Of a stretch of DNA of 34,970 nucleotides, positions 23,939 through 32,440 are shown piece after piece (position 1 is the first letter of the stretch; each line of letters begins with the position of its first letter). A model generated the notes under the pieces. It did no database searches. It worked only from the letters and a program-made list of their open reading frames with translations, and was not told the DNA's origin. The DNA lies in the IMG/VR virus record IMGVR_UViG_3300031525_000153, positions 1 to 34,970 of that record. One strand, written 5' to 3'. This DNA comes from a virus. A program made the translations under genes and the position numbers.

Positions 23939-24846
23939 TGGGAGTCGCGCAGGATCAGGACTTTCTGAACGCACCGTCTGACCAACAGCATGCTTATCTC
24001 ATGTCTGTTGATAAGGACTATGCAAAGGCTCCTCCCGACCAGCAAAAAGAGTTTCTGCGCTCGGTGAATAATCCTGACCCTGAAACAATGCTTGCGAAGT
24101 CTCAGGCGGATGCGAAGACTCAGGGAACTGCACCACTGACAGCCGCCGCTACGGAATCGGGGAAAGGTGCTGATTTACTTGCGAACATTGCCGGGCATCC
24201 CTACGCGCCAAAAAACGAGCAGGAAGCCGATCAGCAAATGAAGCAGACGACGCGAAGGATGGGCGAGGGATATTCAGGGCCACTGACTGCGGCAATTCCA
24301 GGCCCTGGCGAGGGCGGTTCGCTTCTAGCTCAGGCTGCTAAGGGAGCAGGGGCAGGCGCTGGAGTCGGGGCCTTGGAGCATGGGCTATCCGATGCATGGC
24401 GTGGAGAATTGCCAGACGTAGGTGGAACTTTGAAAGCAGCGGCAACGGGTGGACTCATGGGAGCTGTGGGTGGGCCATTGATGAATTATCCTCCGGTCAG
24501 GAATGCTTTAGAGAGCGTACCGTTCCTAAGAAAATATCTTCCGCAAGAGGAAGATGAGGTCAAGCAGGCCGTGAGAAACAGGGAAGCAAACTGGATTCCG
24601 ACAAAAATAAAAGCAGCACCACCGCAGGAAGCTCCTGCGAGAATGGGAGGTTTTAATCCTGGTTCTCCTGACGTGAATGTTATTCCCGAGCCACGTGGAG
24701 AATTTGAGGGGGAAGTTCCGAACTATATGGCTTCAGTCCCTAGAGAAGAATTAAACAGGCTCGCTCTTGCCGCGAAGCCCGGAGCTGGGAAGCAATTGCA
24801 GCAGCTTGGGAAGCCCGTGATTTATACTCCACGGGGAAGTTATTAA
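23938..24846 (+). CDS. Internal virion (ejection) protein candidate with glycine-zipper helix, 302 aa
   Basis: The start shares its A with the previous stop (TAATG). The N-terminus holds two tandem copies of a 20-residue motif, DFLNAPSDQQHAYLMSVDK and DYAKAPPDQQKEFLRSV, of the form D-[FY]-x-x-A-P-x-D-Q-Q-x-x-[YF]-L. Residues about 120-185 contain Ala/Gly-rich segments (GAGAGAGVGALEHGL, LKAAATGGLMGAVGGPLMNY) that could insert into a membrane during DNA injection. The C-terminal third is polar and Pro-rich, ending VIYTPRGSY. No enzymatic motif, in particular no transglycosylase catalytic pattern, is visible. Confidence 0.55.
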   Translation: MGVAQDQDFLNAPSDQQHAYLMSVDKDYAKAPPDQQKEFLRSVNNPDPETMLAKSQADAKTQGTAPLTAAATESGKGADLLANIAGHPYAPKNEQEADQQMKQTTRRMGEGYSGPLTAAIPGPGEGGSLLAQAAKGAGAGAGVGALEHGLSDAWRGELPDVGGTLKAAATGGLMGAVGGPLMNYPPVRNALESVPFLRKYLPQEEDEVKQAVRNREANWIPTKIKAAPPQEAPARMGGFNPGSPDVNVIPEPRGEFEGEVPNYMASVPREELNRLALAAKPGAGKQLQQLGKPVIYTPRGSY

Positions 24847-24855
24847 GGAGAGCAC

Positions 24856-25218
24856 ATGGCAACGCCACTGGTATTTCAGTCAATCCTGCTTTTCTCTGGC
24901 GATATCCCGATCACGATTGCCAACGGCAAAAGCGGCCCGGCAGACAGTTTGTATTTCACTGTTCATCCGGGTGGATCGAACGAGAAGCGCAACCTTGCGA
25001 TAACGGGCATCGGCACATTCTCTGCGGCAACCATCAACCTGCAATATTCAACGAACGGTGGAGCGACATGGAGCGCTTACAGTACGGCAGACACTGCGTT
25101 CGACCTCCATGCGGTCAATCCGGCTATATTCACCGACATTATGCCGAGCTTTCTGTATAAAATCACACTGAGTGCCCTGACAGGCGGCCCGCTGACACTC
25201 AAGGCGAGCGTGTCGTGA
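24856..25218 (+). CDS. Small beta-rich structural protein, 120 aa
   Basis: ATG with AAGGAG (24845-24850) 5 nt upstream. The product reads as a single beta-sandwich: FQSILLFSGDIPITIANGKS, NLAITGIGTFSAATINLQYS, TNGGATWSAY and SFLYKITLSALTGGPLTLKA. It has no cysteine and no signal peptide, unlike all the genes downstream. Its stop overlaps the first signal-peptide gene (GTGA). A role as a base, collar or decoration protein for the fibres is possible; no family recognised. Confidence 0.6.
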   Translation: MATPLVFQSILLFSGDIPITIANGKSGPADSLYFTVHPGGSNEKRNLAITGIGTFSAATINLQYSTNGGATWSAYSTADTAFDLHAVNPAIFTDIMPSFLYKITLSALTGGPLTLKASVS

Positions 25219-27047
25219 AGCGACTCCTTGTATTGCTGCTGTTCGCAACTCCGGTTGTCGCTCAGACCGGATATCGTGGAGTTGTACAGACCACAACCGG
25301 CCAGGCCGTGGCTGGGGCTACGATTACCGTGTGTTCGTACAGTTCCTCGAACTACAGCACGAGCGGCAATTACAACGGACCGCTTCCCTGCACCACTCCC
25401 GTTTCGATTTATGCGGACCCCGGCCTGGCGCATCCAATCTCAGTTTTATTGAGCGATGGGCAGGGAAACTTTTCTTTCTTTGCCGCTTCGGGGGCTTACA
25501 CCGTCACGATAACCGCGAGCGGAAGAATCAATCCATACGGCTTTGCCATTTCAACGCAGACGGGGCAATCCATCTATTATGCCGGGCCTTTGCCTTCATA
25601 CGATGCCGTAGCTCATGGCGCGGTCTGCAATGGCAATACGGGTAATGTCGCGACCGACTCTGCCGGGATTCTCGCGGCGATCAACGCAGCAATTGCAGCC
25701 TCGCCGGCAGGCGGAATAGTCAACATCGACAACTGCGTCTGGCTGCCACCGAATCCGCTTCCGGTAACGACTGCCTGGATTACTTTGCAGGCTCGAACGG
25801 GATTCACTATCACTGGCACAGTGCACCTGCGCGATCTATACAAACTGCTCGGCCAGCCCAATATCGGCGCTCAGTTCACGCAGTTTGGCACGAAGCCCAC
25901 AGCTCAGATCACCCCGATTCCAGCTTCCATCTCTCCTGTCGTGGAAATGGATAATGTTGCCAGCCAGGGCAACCCTCAGATAGTTCAGAACATCTCCTGC
26001 GCGACGACTTTCACAGGCACCTGTTTCCAGGCTGGTACGCCCTCTCTTGGAGTCGCTGTCGATCAATGGATTGATGATATTGCTGTCTCCAATGCGACTA
26101 CTGCTGTTCCATTCATTCAGTATGGGGGTTTTGGCCTCCGACTGCATGGAGGTTCCTATGCACCGGGGCTGGGTAGCACGAACCCAAGCATCACGCTAAC
26201 GAGCATCAGCGCATCTGATCCGGTAAGGGATGTTGATATATCAGGCTCTGACGATACTTATTTGACAATAAACCTTCAGGGCATTGAAGTTAACGCCCTA
26301 CCTGCCGCTAACGGTGCCTGCTCGACCGATTTAGTATTTGACAAGATTTTATACGAGAATGCTCAGACTTCCGGCTATCAGCACATGATTAACCTGGATT
26401 CCACATATACATGCTTCCAGGGTATCCGCATTGTCGAGCCGATAGTTTCCGATCCAGTCGGTGTCGCTGCAATTTTATCTACCGGATCAGGTGCCCAGGC
26501 GATTCTGGATGTGGAAGTCTGGCTCCCCGCCAACCCGGTAACCACCAGCGCCCCGATTTTCTCCGGCACAAAAGCAGTCAGCGGAATTATTCACATGGCG
26601 GGCACCGCGACGACAGCCAACCTCGGAACCGGAGTCAACTGGGGCGGCATTATCCTGGACGGGAGCGGAATCTTTTACGCGGGCGGCAACGATTGCGCAG
26701 CAGGAGGCTTTTGTGGAATATTCGGTGGCCTGTACGATGACGCAGACACAGCTGCGAGCTGGAACATTTACAAAAGCATCCCGAATCCAACTCTCGCAAA
26801 CCTGTCGCTGAATCAGCGGACCAGTGAAACGGGCGACCTCCTTGACTGGAAAAATTCCAGCAAGAGCATTTTGGGGCACATTGATGCGGGTGGCAACATG
26901 CTGGCCCCATCCTACCGTGCCCCGTTGACGACTCCATCCAGTTCCTCAGCAACCTGCGTTGCCGGGGTTACGGCCTGGGACGCCAATTATGTTTACGTTT
27001 GCACGGCAACGAATACATGGAAGCGCACGGCGTTAACGACATTCTGA
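25215..27047 (+). CDS. Signal-peptide-bearing tailspike/fibre-like protein, 610 aa
   Basis: GTG start within the previous stop (GTGA). Residues 1-16 are a Sec signal peptide (KR, then LLVLLLFATPVVA, cleavage before QTG). Residues 18-115 form a carboxypeptidase-regulatory-like beta domain (VVQTTTGQAVAGATITVC ... GQGNFSFFAASGAYTVTI). Then YDAVAHGAVCNGNTG with AGILAAINAAIAASPAGGIV (about 128-165) is the phage tailspike/pectate-lyase entry motif to a right-handed beta-helix. The C-terminus, CVAGVTAWDANYVYVCTATN then TWKRTALTTF, matches a common phage fibre end. I count 12 cysteines in the mature part. It is probably an exported receptor-binding or depolymerase-type fibre. Confidence 0.75.
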   Translation: MKRLLVLLLFATPVVAQTGYRGVVQTTTGQAVAGATITVCSYSSSNYSTSGNYNGPLPCTTPVSIYADPGLAHPISVLLSDGQGNFSFFAASGAYTVTITASGRINPYGFAISTQTGQSIYYAGPLPSYDAVAHGAVCNGNTGNVATDSAGILAAINAAIAASPAGGIVNIDNCVWLPPNPLPVTTAWITLQARTGFTITGTVHLRDLYKLLGQPNIGAQFTQFGTKPTAQITPIPASISPVVEMDNVASQGNPQIVQNISCATTFTGTCFQAGTPSLGVAVDQWIDDIAVSNATTAVPFIQYGGFGLRLHGGSYAPGLGSTNPSITLTSISASDPVRDVDISGSDDTYLTINLQGIEVNALPAANGACSTDLVFDKILYENAQTSGYQHMINLDSTYTCFQGIRIVEPIVSDPVGVAAILSTGSGAQAILDVEVWLPANPVTTSAPIFSGTKAVSGIIHMAGTATTANLGTGVNWGGIILDGSGIFYAGGNDCAAGGFCGIFGGLYDDADTAASWNIYKSIPNPTLANLSLNQRTSETGDLLDWKNSSKSILGHIDAGGNMLAPSYRAPLTTPSSSSATCVAGVTAWDANYVYVCTATNTWKRTALTTF

Positions 27048-27055
27048 GGATCAAC

Positions 27056-28933
27056 ATGAAAAGACTATTACTTCTCGCGTCACTGCTGTTCTTCGCTCTG
27101 CCCTGCTTCGCACAGCAGCAGCTCCCGATTGTCAACGGACAGGTCACGGTCAACCTCCAGCAGGGGTTTATTTCCTTTGCGGTGATCCTGAATGCCAACG
27201 CAACTGTGACATTCACGAATCCTAACCCTGGACAGGTAGTGACGCTGATCTTCACGCAGGATAGTTCCGGAAATCGGACGGTGAGCTGGGCAGCGAACAT
27301 CCATAACACTCCAACGATCAGTTCGACCGCAAATGCCACGACTGCCGTTAATTTCGTCTTCAACACCAATTCAAATTCATGGTCCGGTATTACAGGCGTT
27401 GGCGGTGGTGGGGCAGGTAATCCGGGAGGTTCAAGCACCCAAGTCCAGTACAACAATGGCGGTGTCTTTGGGGGTATGGCAGACCTGACTTATGTAAGTC
27501 ACACGATCACGCTGGGGGCATCCGGGATATTTGCGATTACGGCAGGCGGAACAATCACGGGCATCACTGCCGCGATGATTCCCACGCTTAACCAGAACAC
27601 AACCGGGACCTCCGGTGGACTCTCAGGTTCTCCGGCGATCACGGTAAGCTCATGTACCGGGTGTGGCAGCGGCCCCGGCACAGGAACCCAATATGAGCCT
27701 GCTTATTGGGCAACGACTTCGACACTGGGCAGCGCGAGCTTCGCCACCACGCCCAATGGCGTCCCTCAAGTTCTCGTAATGGTTCCTTCGGGAAGCGCAC
27801 TAACTGCGCCCGTGGGAGCATTGCCTGGCGTCGTGACTCGTGTGGTCGGAGGCACCACGTCAACCGATACCATCGTGAGCGTCGATTGCAGTCCTGGGCG
27901 CGTGGCTTATCAGGGATCGGTAGCCGTGGCCGTCACATTGCCAACAGCTACCACATTAGCTGTTCCGAGTTGCGTGTTCCGCCTGACGAACACGACCAGT
28001 GGTTCAGCGACGGCAGTTACCGTGACGCCGACAACGTGGACCGTAAACGGTGGAGCGACTTTGGTTATCGCTCAGGGTCGCGCCTGCACCATGTATGTTG
28101 ACCCTGCCGGGAGCGCCTGGGACGCAGACTGCGCCGACCTGCCGATAGTCGCCGGGACGAACGTAACGATTACAAGGGGGCAGTATGGCCCTACCATCGC
28201 AGCAAGCGGGAGCGGCAGCGGGACGGTAACAAGCATTGCCACGACAGCGCCACTTGGCGGAGGCACGATCACCACATCGGGGACGCTGACCTGTACGACC
28301 TGCGTTACCAGCGCGGCGTCGTTAACGAGCACAGCCCTGATGACTGGAGGAGGTTCGCAGGCATCTCAGACACCATCATCCACTTCGACGCTGGATTCCA
28401 GTGGCAATGCGAAGTTTCCTGGCAGCGTCGCCGTAGGTTCATCTCCACCGGCAGTTACTCCCGGCACAGGTGGCGTTGCGGCTGGAGGCGAGGGCACAGC
28501 GCCATCTGTCGGATTCGCAAGCGGCGTGGATGCTCTATGGGCCGATTCGACGGGGCACTGCTACCATGCCAATTTCAACAACGTTGATTTCGGTTGTGTG
28601 CAGGGCACCAAGACTATTATATCGGCAACGAATTGCTCGTCCTCTGCATCCCCTGCGGTCTGCGGATCGGCGGCGGCTGGCAGCGTAGTAATAGCAGCCT
28701 CCGCCACAACAGTCGTCGTGAATACCTCGGCGGTGACAGCCAACAGTCAGATATTCGTTTTCCCGGACGAGACGCTGGGCACAAAGTTGAGCGTGACATG
28801 CAATAGTACTCTCGCGACCGCTGCATCTGGCTTGGCAATCACGGCACGCACCGCGGGAACGAGCTTCACAATTTCGACATTAGCGACGGTTGCGGTGAAT
28901 CCCGTGTGCCTGTCATATTTGGTGACGAATTAG
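27056..28933 (+). CDS. Signal-peptide-bearing tail-fibre-like protein, 625 aa
   Basis: ATG 27056 with TGAGGA 5 nt upstream is chosen over ATG 26999, which lies inside the previous gene and would bury the signal peptide. The N-terminus MKRLLLLASLLFFALPCFAQ is a classic signal peptide (cut before QQQ). STQVQYNNGGVFGGMADLTY (about residues 126-145) is the V-Q-Y/F-N-x-G-G-x-F-G-G signature of phage and prophage tail fibres. Repetitive Gly/Thr/Ser-rich strands follow. The C-terminus has VNTSAVTANSQIFVFPDETL and ends PVCLSYLVTN, a fibre-tip pattern I recall from soil-phage proteins. About 14 cysteines occur after the signal peptide. Confidence 0.75.
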   Translation: MKRLLLLASLLFFALPCFAQQQLPIVNGQVTVNLQQGFISFAVILNANATVTFTNPNPGQVVTLIFTQDSSGNRTVSWAANIHNTPTISSTANATTAVNFVFNTNSNSWSGITGVGGGGAGNPGGSSTQVQYNNGGVFGGMADLTYVSHTITLGASGIFAITAGGTITGITAAMIPTLNQNTTGTSGGLSGSPAITVSSCTGCGSGPGTGTQYEPAYWATTSTLGSASFATTPNGVPQVLVMVPSGSALTAPVGALPGVVTRVVGGTTSTDTIVSVDCSPGRVAYQGSVAVAVTLPTATTLAVPSCVFRLTNTTSGSATAVTVTPTTWTVNGGATLVIAQGRACTMYVDPAGSAWDADCADLPIVAGTNVTITRGQYGPTIAASGSGSGTVTSIATTAPLGGGTITTSGTLTCTTCVTSAASLTSTALMTGGGSQASQTPSSTSTLDSSGNAKFPGSVAVGSSPPAVTPGTGGVAAGGEGTAPSVGFASGVDALWADSTGHCYHANFNNVDFGCVQGTKTIISATNCSSSASPAVCGSAAAGSVVIAASATTVVVNTSAVTANSQIFVFPDETLGTKLSVTCNSTLATAASGLAITARTAGTSFTISTLATVAVNPVCLSYLVTN

Positions 28934-28934
28934 G

Positions 28935-31208
28935 ATGCGAACCATTCTCCTGCTTCTGGTGAGCCTGGCGTTCTGCCTGCCTGCGAGTGCGATCTCGCTT
29001 GTTAATCACACAGGAGCGCAGTCCACCACCGGAGGTGCCATAACAACAGCCTCAGTAGATATGAGTGCCTGCACGACTCACTGCATGGAAGCAGTATGCT
29101 GGGCCGGATTTCAGGCAGGGAATACAATTTCAGATTCACAATCGAATACGTGGCACCGCGTTGCCGTTCAGAATAATTCCGGGCAGACTCAATCCGAGTT
29201 ATGGATTTCATTCACCCCAACCGTAAGCTCAACGCAAACATTCACAGCATCCGGGGGTGCATCGTCACTATCCGCGATGGCTTTCAATGGAGTCGCCTCC
29301 GGGCCAGATCAACAGAATGGTGCAGTTGGTGGATCATCTCCGCTCAGTGCGGGCAGCGTTACGCCGACGAACGCAGGCGAATTGGTACTTTCCTGCTTCT
29401 CGGGATATGCACCGACAAGTCCTGCAATCGCTGGTCCATTGGTGGGGCTTGATCTATTTTCATGGATTTCCACCGCAGAGGGTCTTGGGTCTGGCTACCA
29501 GATTCAGACAACAGCAACGGCGGAGAATCCATCATGGAGTTGGACTGGTGGAGCGATTTTTGGTGCCGCTATCGTCGCGACGTTTTATTCGACCACGGCC
29601 CCAGCGACTCTTACCGTGACGACCACGACATTGCCCGAGGGATTCAACGGCTCGCCTTATACCACTACAATCCAATCAAATGGCGGAGTGAGTCCATTTA
29701 CCTGGTCACAAACAGCAGGGACGTTGCCATCCGGCCTGAATTTTAGCTCCGGGGGCGTTTTGAGTGGCACCCCCACAGCGGCCGTGTTAAACGCGCCACA
29801 AACTTTCAAGGTCACTGACTCTACGAGTGCCACGGCGTCTTCATCGGGATTGACTTTGACTGTCGCGGCCTCGGCGTTGCAAATAACCACGACCACATGC
29901 CCAGCGGGAACGCAAGGCTCATCCTATGCAGGTTGCACCCTCGTGGCGACAGGCGGTACTTCCCCCTACACTTTTTCGATGGATACCTCCGTGAATTATC
30001 CGACACTCCCCGAAGGTATCGCGGTGAACGGAAGTACCGGAGTGCTCAGTAGTTCCCAGATTGGCGGACAGGGAAATTACACGGCAGGTCTGATCGTCAC
30101 AGACTCAAAAGGCGCGACGGCTGAGAATGCAATCCTGTTTTCGATCACAGGAAACAACGGATTCATGTCCACGATCTTCCCCTCAAATTCAATATTCCAT
30201 CATCGCGTGGATGCTGCATCAACCGGACTGCCGGTAGATACTTCACCGGCCGCGCCGATAAATAGTGCCTATACCTCCCATGCGATTGAGCCTTTGTTTG
30301 GAGCTTCGGAGAATGCACCTTATCCTGGTGGCATCCCGGCGTTCTACGTTCCCTGCAATCAGGCGGACGTTAGCATCACCACGACGGTATATCAGTCCTA
30401 TTTCACGAGCGCCCCGATACCAAACAACGCTCCGGTCGAAGGGACAGCCAACAGCACACCACAAGGCCCGGACAATCACGTCCTGATCTATCAGCAAGCT
30501 GGATGCGGTAATCCGCCAATGCTTTGGGAGATGTGGCAGGGAATTTATGAAGGTGGCCCATGGACGGATTCATCGAATGCCTTGTGGACAGATGTTTCTG
30601 GTAATGCTCTTACGCCTCAAGGAATGGGCACGACCGACGCGGCAGGATTGCCAGTGGCCCCTCTCTTGTTGAATGCTGATGAAGTTATTGGAACTGGAAG
30701 TTCATCGGCTCCAAATGGCGTGGTCATGCACCCTACACGTTTTACCATACCACATGCAATTGAGTATTGGGTGTGGCCTTCTACTGCGACATCTGGGGTG
30801 GGAAATTGTAGTGGCACCCCAACATACACACTAATTTCTCAGTCTTCGCCGCCCGCAGGCCCCTGTACCTGGTCTGGGCCGATGGGTGAGATTTATCGCC
30901 TTAAGGCCAGTGTGGGCACTCCCTCATGTGCTGCCACAAGTCCACAGGCTGCAATTATCATTACTGGATTCAGGAATTATGGAATCATCCTGGCTGACAA
31001 CGGCGGCGCTGGATATGTGATTGGCACCCCCGATCCGCGCTGGAACGATGCCGACCTCGCTTGCCTGGAACAGCTTACGCTGGGAAATTTCGAGCCAGTG
31101 AACGTTAGTTCGCTGATTTATGCAGGGACAGATAGCGGTGAGACGCCTCCCGTTACGCCGCCTCCACCAGTAGCAGGTACGCCGACAATGTTCGCGGGGG
31201 GAAGATGA
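28935..31208 (+). CDS. Secreted putative-Ig (He_PIG) protein, 757 aa
   Basis: The N-terminal MRTILLLLVSLAFCLPASA is a Sec signal peptide. Residues 25-200 form a beta-sandwich with NTISDSQSNTWHRVAVQN and ASSLSAMAFNGVASG. Two putative-Ig (He_PIG, cadherin-like) modules follow at about 226-312 (LPEGFNGSPYTTTIQSNGG, GTLPSGLNFSSGGVLSGTPT) and 313-405. Residues 415-725 are a domain with IEPLFGASENAPYPGGIPAF, DNHVLIYQQAGC, LWEMWQGIYEG, RLKASVG and NYGIILADNGGAGYVIGTPD then PRWND; I recall this pattern from secreted proteins of Acidobacteria and other soil bacteria, without a function. A Pro-rich tail ends the protein. Twelve mature cysteines. Confidence 0.7.
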   Translation: MRTILLLLVSLAFCLPASAISLVNHTGAQSTTGGAITTASVDMSACTTHCMEAVCWAGFQAGNTISDSQSNTWHRVAVQNNSGQTQSELWISFTPTVSSTQTFTASGGASSLSAMAFNGVASGPDQQNGAVGGSSPLSAGSVTPTNAGELVLSCFSGYAPTSPAIAGPLVGLDLFSWISTAEGLGSGYQIQTTATAENPSWSWTGGAIFGAAIVATFYSTTAPATLTVTTTTLPEGFNGSPYTTTIQSNGGVSPFTWSQTAGTLPSGLNFSSGGVLSGTPTAAVLNAPQTFKVTDSTSATASSSGLTLTVAASALQITTTTCPAGTQGSSYAGCTLVATGGTSPYTFSMDTSVNYPTLPEGIAVNGSTGVLSSSQIGGQGNYTAGLIVTDSKGATAENAILFSITGNNGFMSTIFPSNSIFHHRVDAASTGLPVDTSPAAPINSAYTSHAIEPLFGASENAPYPGGIPAFYVPCNQADVSITTTVYQSYFTSAPIPNNAPVEGTANSTPQGPDNHVLIYQQAGCGNPPMLWEMWQGIYEGGPWTDSSNALWTDVSGNALTPQGMGTTDAAGLPVAPLLLNADEVIGTGSSSAPNGVVMHPTRFTIPHAIEYWVWPSTATSGVGNCSGTPTYTLISQSSPPAGPCTWSGPMGEIYRLKASVGTPSCAATSPQAAIIITGFRNYGIILADNGGAGYVIGTPDPRWNDADLACLEQLTLGNFEPVNVSSLIYAGTDSGETPPVTPPPPVAGTPTMFAGGR

Positions 31209-32440
31209 AGAAATATCTGCTATTGCTTCCATTGCTTCTGTGCTTCATATGCTCCGCGAAAGCGACCACCTGCGGATATGCCACGGTGGGGAGCCGCACA
31301 GGAGGGGCGACTAATAACCAGGTGGCTGCCGCGCAATGTGTTCCTTCGGTAAACAGCACGGTAAGCGATTGTCAGATATATGCGATTAGTGGAATTGGAA
31401 GCGGGAACTGCGGAATCTTTGACTCTGACGGGGCAGGGGGTCTACCACAAACCTTAATATGCGCTGGCACCCCAACCACGCTTACCGCTGGCTGGAACAC
31501 ATTTTCTTTAACTGGCTGTGGAACACTAACTGCTGGTCACACTTATTGGCTCGCCGTAAATTTAACGACGGATACGTTTGCCTTTGACCTTTCTGCTCTT
31601 ATGGCGCAGCAACAAGGGGAAACCTGCTGCACGATGGTCAGTTATACCTCTCCTGGTTACGTTGGTCTTTCTCTGACGGCTTCTGAGTACATAGATATAA
31701 CCGCTGCCGTTTCCGCAAGCGGCACCACCATAGCAGGCCCGGTGACAATCGCAGGCCCGGTGACGATCCAGCAGGCGGCGGGAAGCGGCGGCGGGACCGT
31801 CACTGCGATCTGTCACAACAACAGTGGCGGATTCTATTCGTCTGCGTCCTGTACGCTCGGCTCGAATGTCCCGGCTGGCGACAGGATTATGCTCACCATT
31901 TTCTTTAATGGGCAGAACTGTGGCACTACCCCGAACAACGTAGCGTCTATCGCAGATAGCGGAAGTAATACTTATGCTGAGGACACGAACGACAGCGCCG
32001 GGGCCGGGACCTGCATTTACAGTGCGCAGGTCGCAACCCAGGTAAATTCCGGCGGGACTGTAACTCTGAATTGCGCTGGGGGCAATTGTACGGGGAGCTT
32101 CTGGGCATGGGACCTGCATCCCTCTAAAGTCTCAGGAGGCATCGAGCAGGCAAACGCTCTGCAACAAACTTTCAGCACATCTGTATCCATACCTGCTGCC
32201 GGGGCGGTCACGAGCACCGACCTCTGTATAGCGATGGTGCAGAGCGGCACAAGTTCAACCAATCAAAATAACTGGACCGGTGGCTTCACGACTCTGTTCG
32301 TCAATCAGGCGATGAACTCCGGGAACTGGGGGGCTGTCGGCTGGATACAGGCTACCAGCGGCACGACGCCTGACGCGACGATGACCCTGAATGCGGGAGA
32401 CAACTCGGGATCGGCTATTGATTGTTCCAAGGAGTTTTGA
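31205..32440 (+). CDS. Secreted cysteine-rich beta-sandwich protein, 411 aa
   Basis: ATG overlaps the previous stop (ATGA). MKKYLLLLPLLLCFICSAKA is a signal peptide cut before TTCGY. Two beta domains are visible: residues 20-165, with a jelly-roll-like end (TLTAGHTYWLAVNLTTDTFA), and residues 195-405, with RIMLTIFFNGQNCG, VASIADSGSNTYAEDTNDS, VNSGGTVTLNCAGGNC and SFWAWDLHPSK, similar in layout to the N-terminal domain of the preceding protein. A short collagen-like tandem (AGPVTIAGPVTI) joins them. About 16 cysteines in 391 mature residues, including CC and CxxxxC pairs, argue for disulfide formation outside the cytoplasm. Function unknown; adhesin or fibre tip are possibilities. Confidence 0.7.
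   Translation: MKKYLLLLPLLLCFICSAKATTCGYATVGSRTGGATNNQVAAAQCVPSVNSTVSDCQIYAISGIGSGNCGIFDSDGAGGLPQTLICAGTPTTLTAGWNTFSLTGCGTLTAGHTYWLAVNLTTDTFAFDLSALMAQQQGETCCTMVSYTSPGYVGLSLTASEYIDITAAVSASGTTIAGPVTIAGPVTIQQAAGSGGGTVTAICHNNSGGFYSSASCTLGSNVPAGDRIMLTIFFNGQNCGTTPNNVASIADSGSNTYAEDTNDSAGAGTCIYSAQVATQVNSGGTVTLNCAGGNCTGSFWAWDLHPSKVSGGIEQANALQQTFSTSVSIPAAGAVTSTDLCIAMVQSGTSSTNQNNWTGGFTTLFVNQAMNSGNWGAVGWIQATSGTTPDATMTLNAGDNSGSAIDCSKEF
31733..31768 (+). repeat. 18-bp tandem duplication
   Basis: Two adjacent 18-bp units, GCAGGCCCGGTGACAATC and GCAGGCCCGGTGACGATC, differ at one base and encode the hinge AGPVTIAGPVTI between the two domains of the secreted protein. This is a slippage-prone linker, not a CRISPR array. 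Confidence 0.85.

Noticed and set aside
16698-24846. Tape-measure protein
   Set aside because: The longest gene is beta-rich and nozzle-like rather than a long helical hydrophobic tape measure, and no tube or chaperone frameshift gene pair is present.
31733-31768. CRISPR-like repeat
   Set aside because: Only two directly adjacent in-frame units encoding a protein linker, no spacers.
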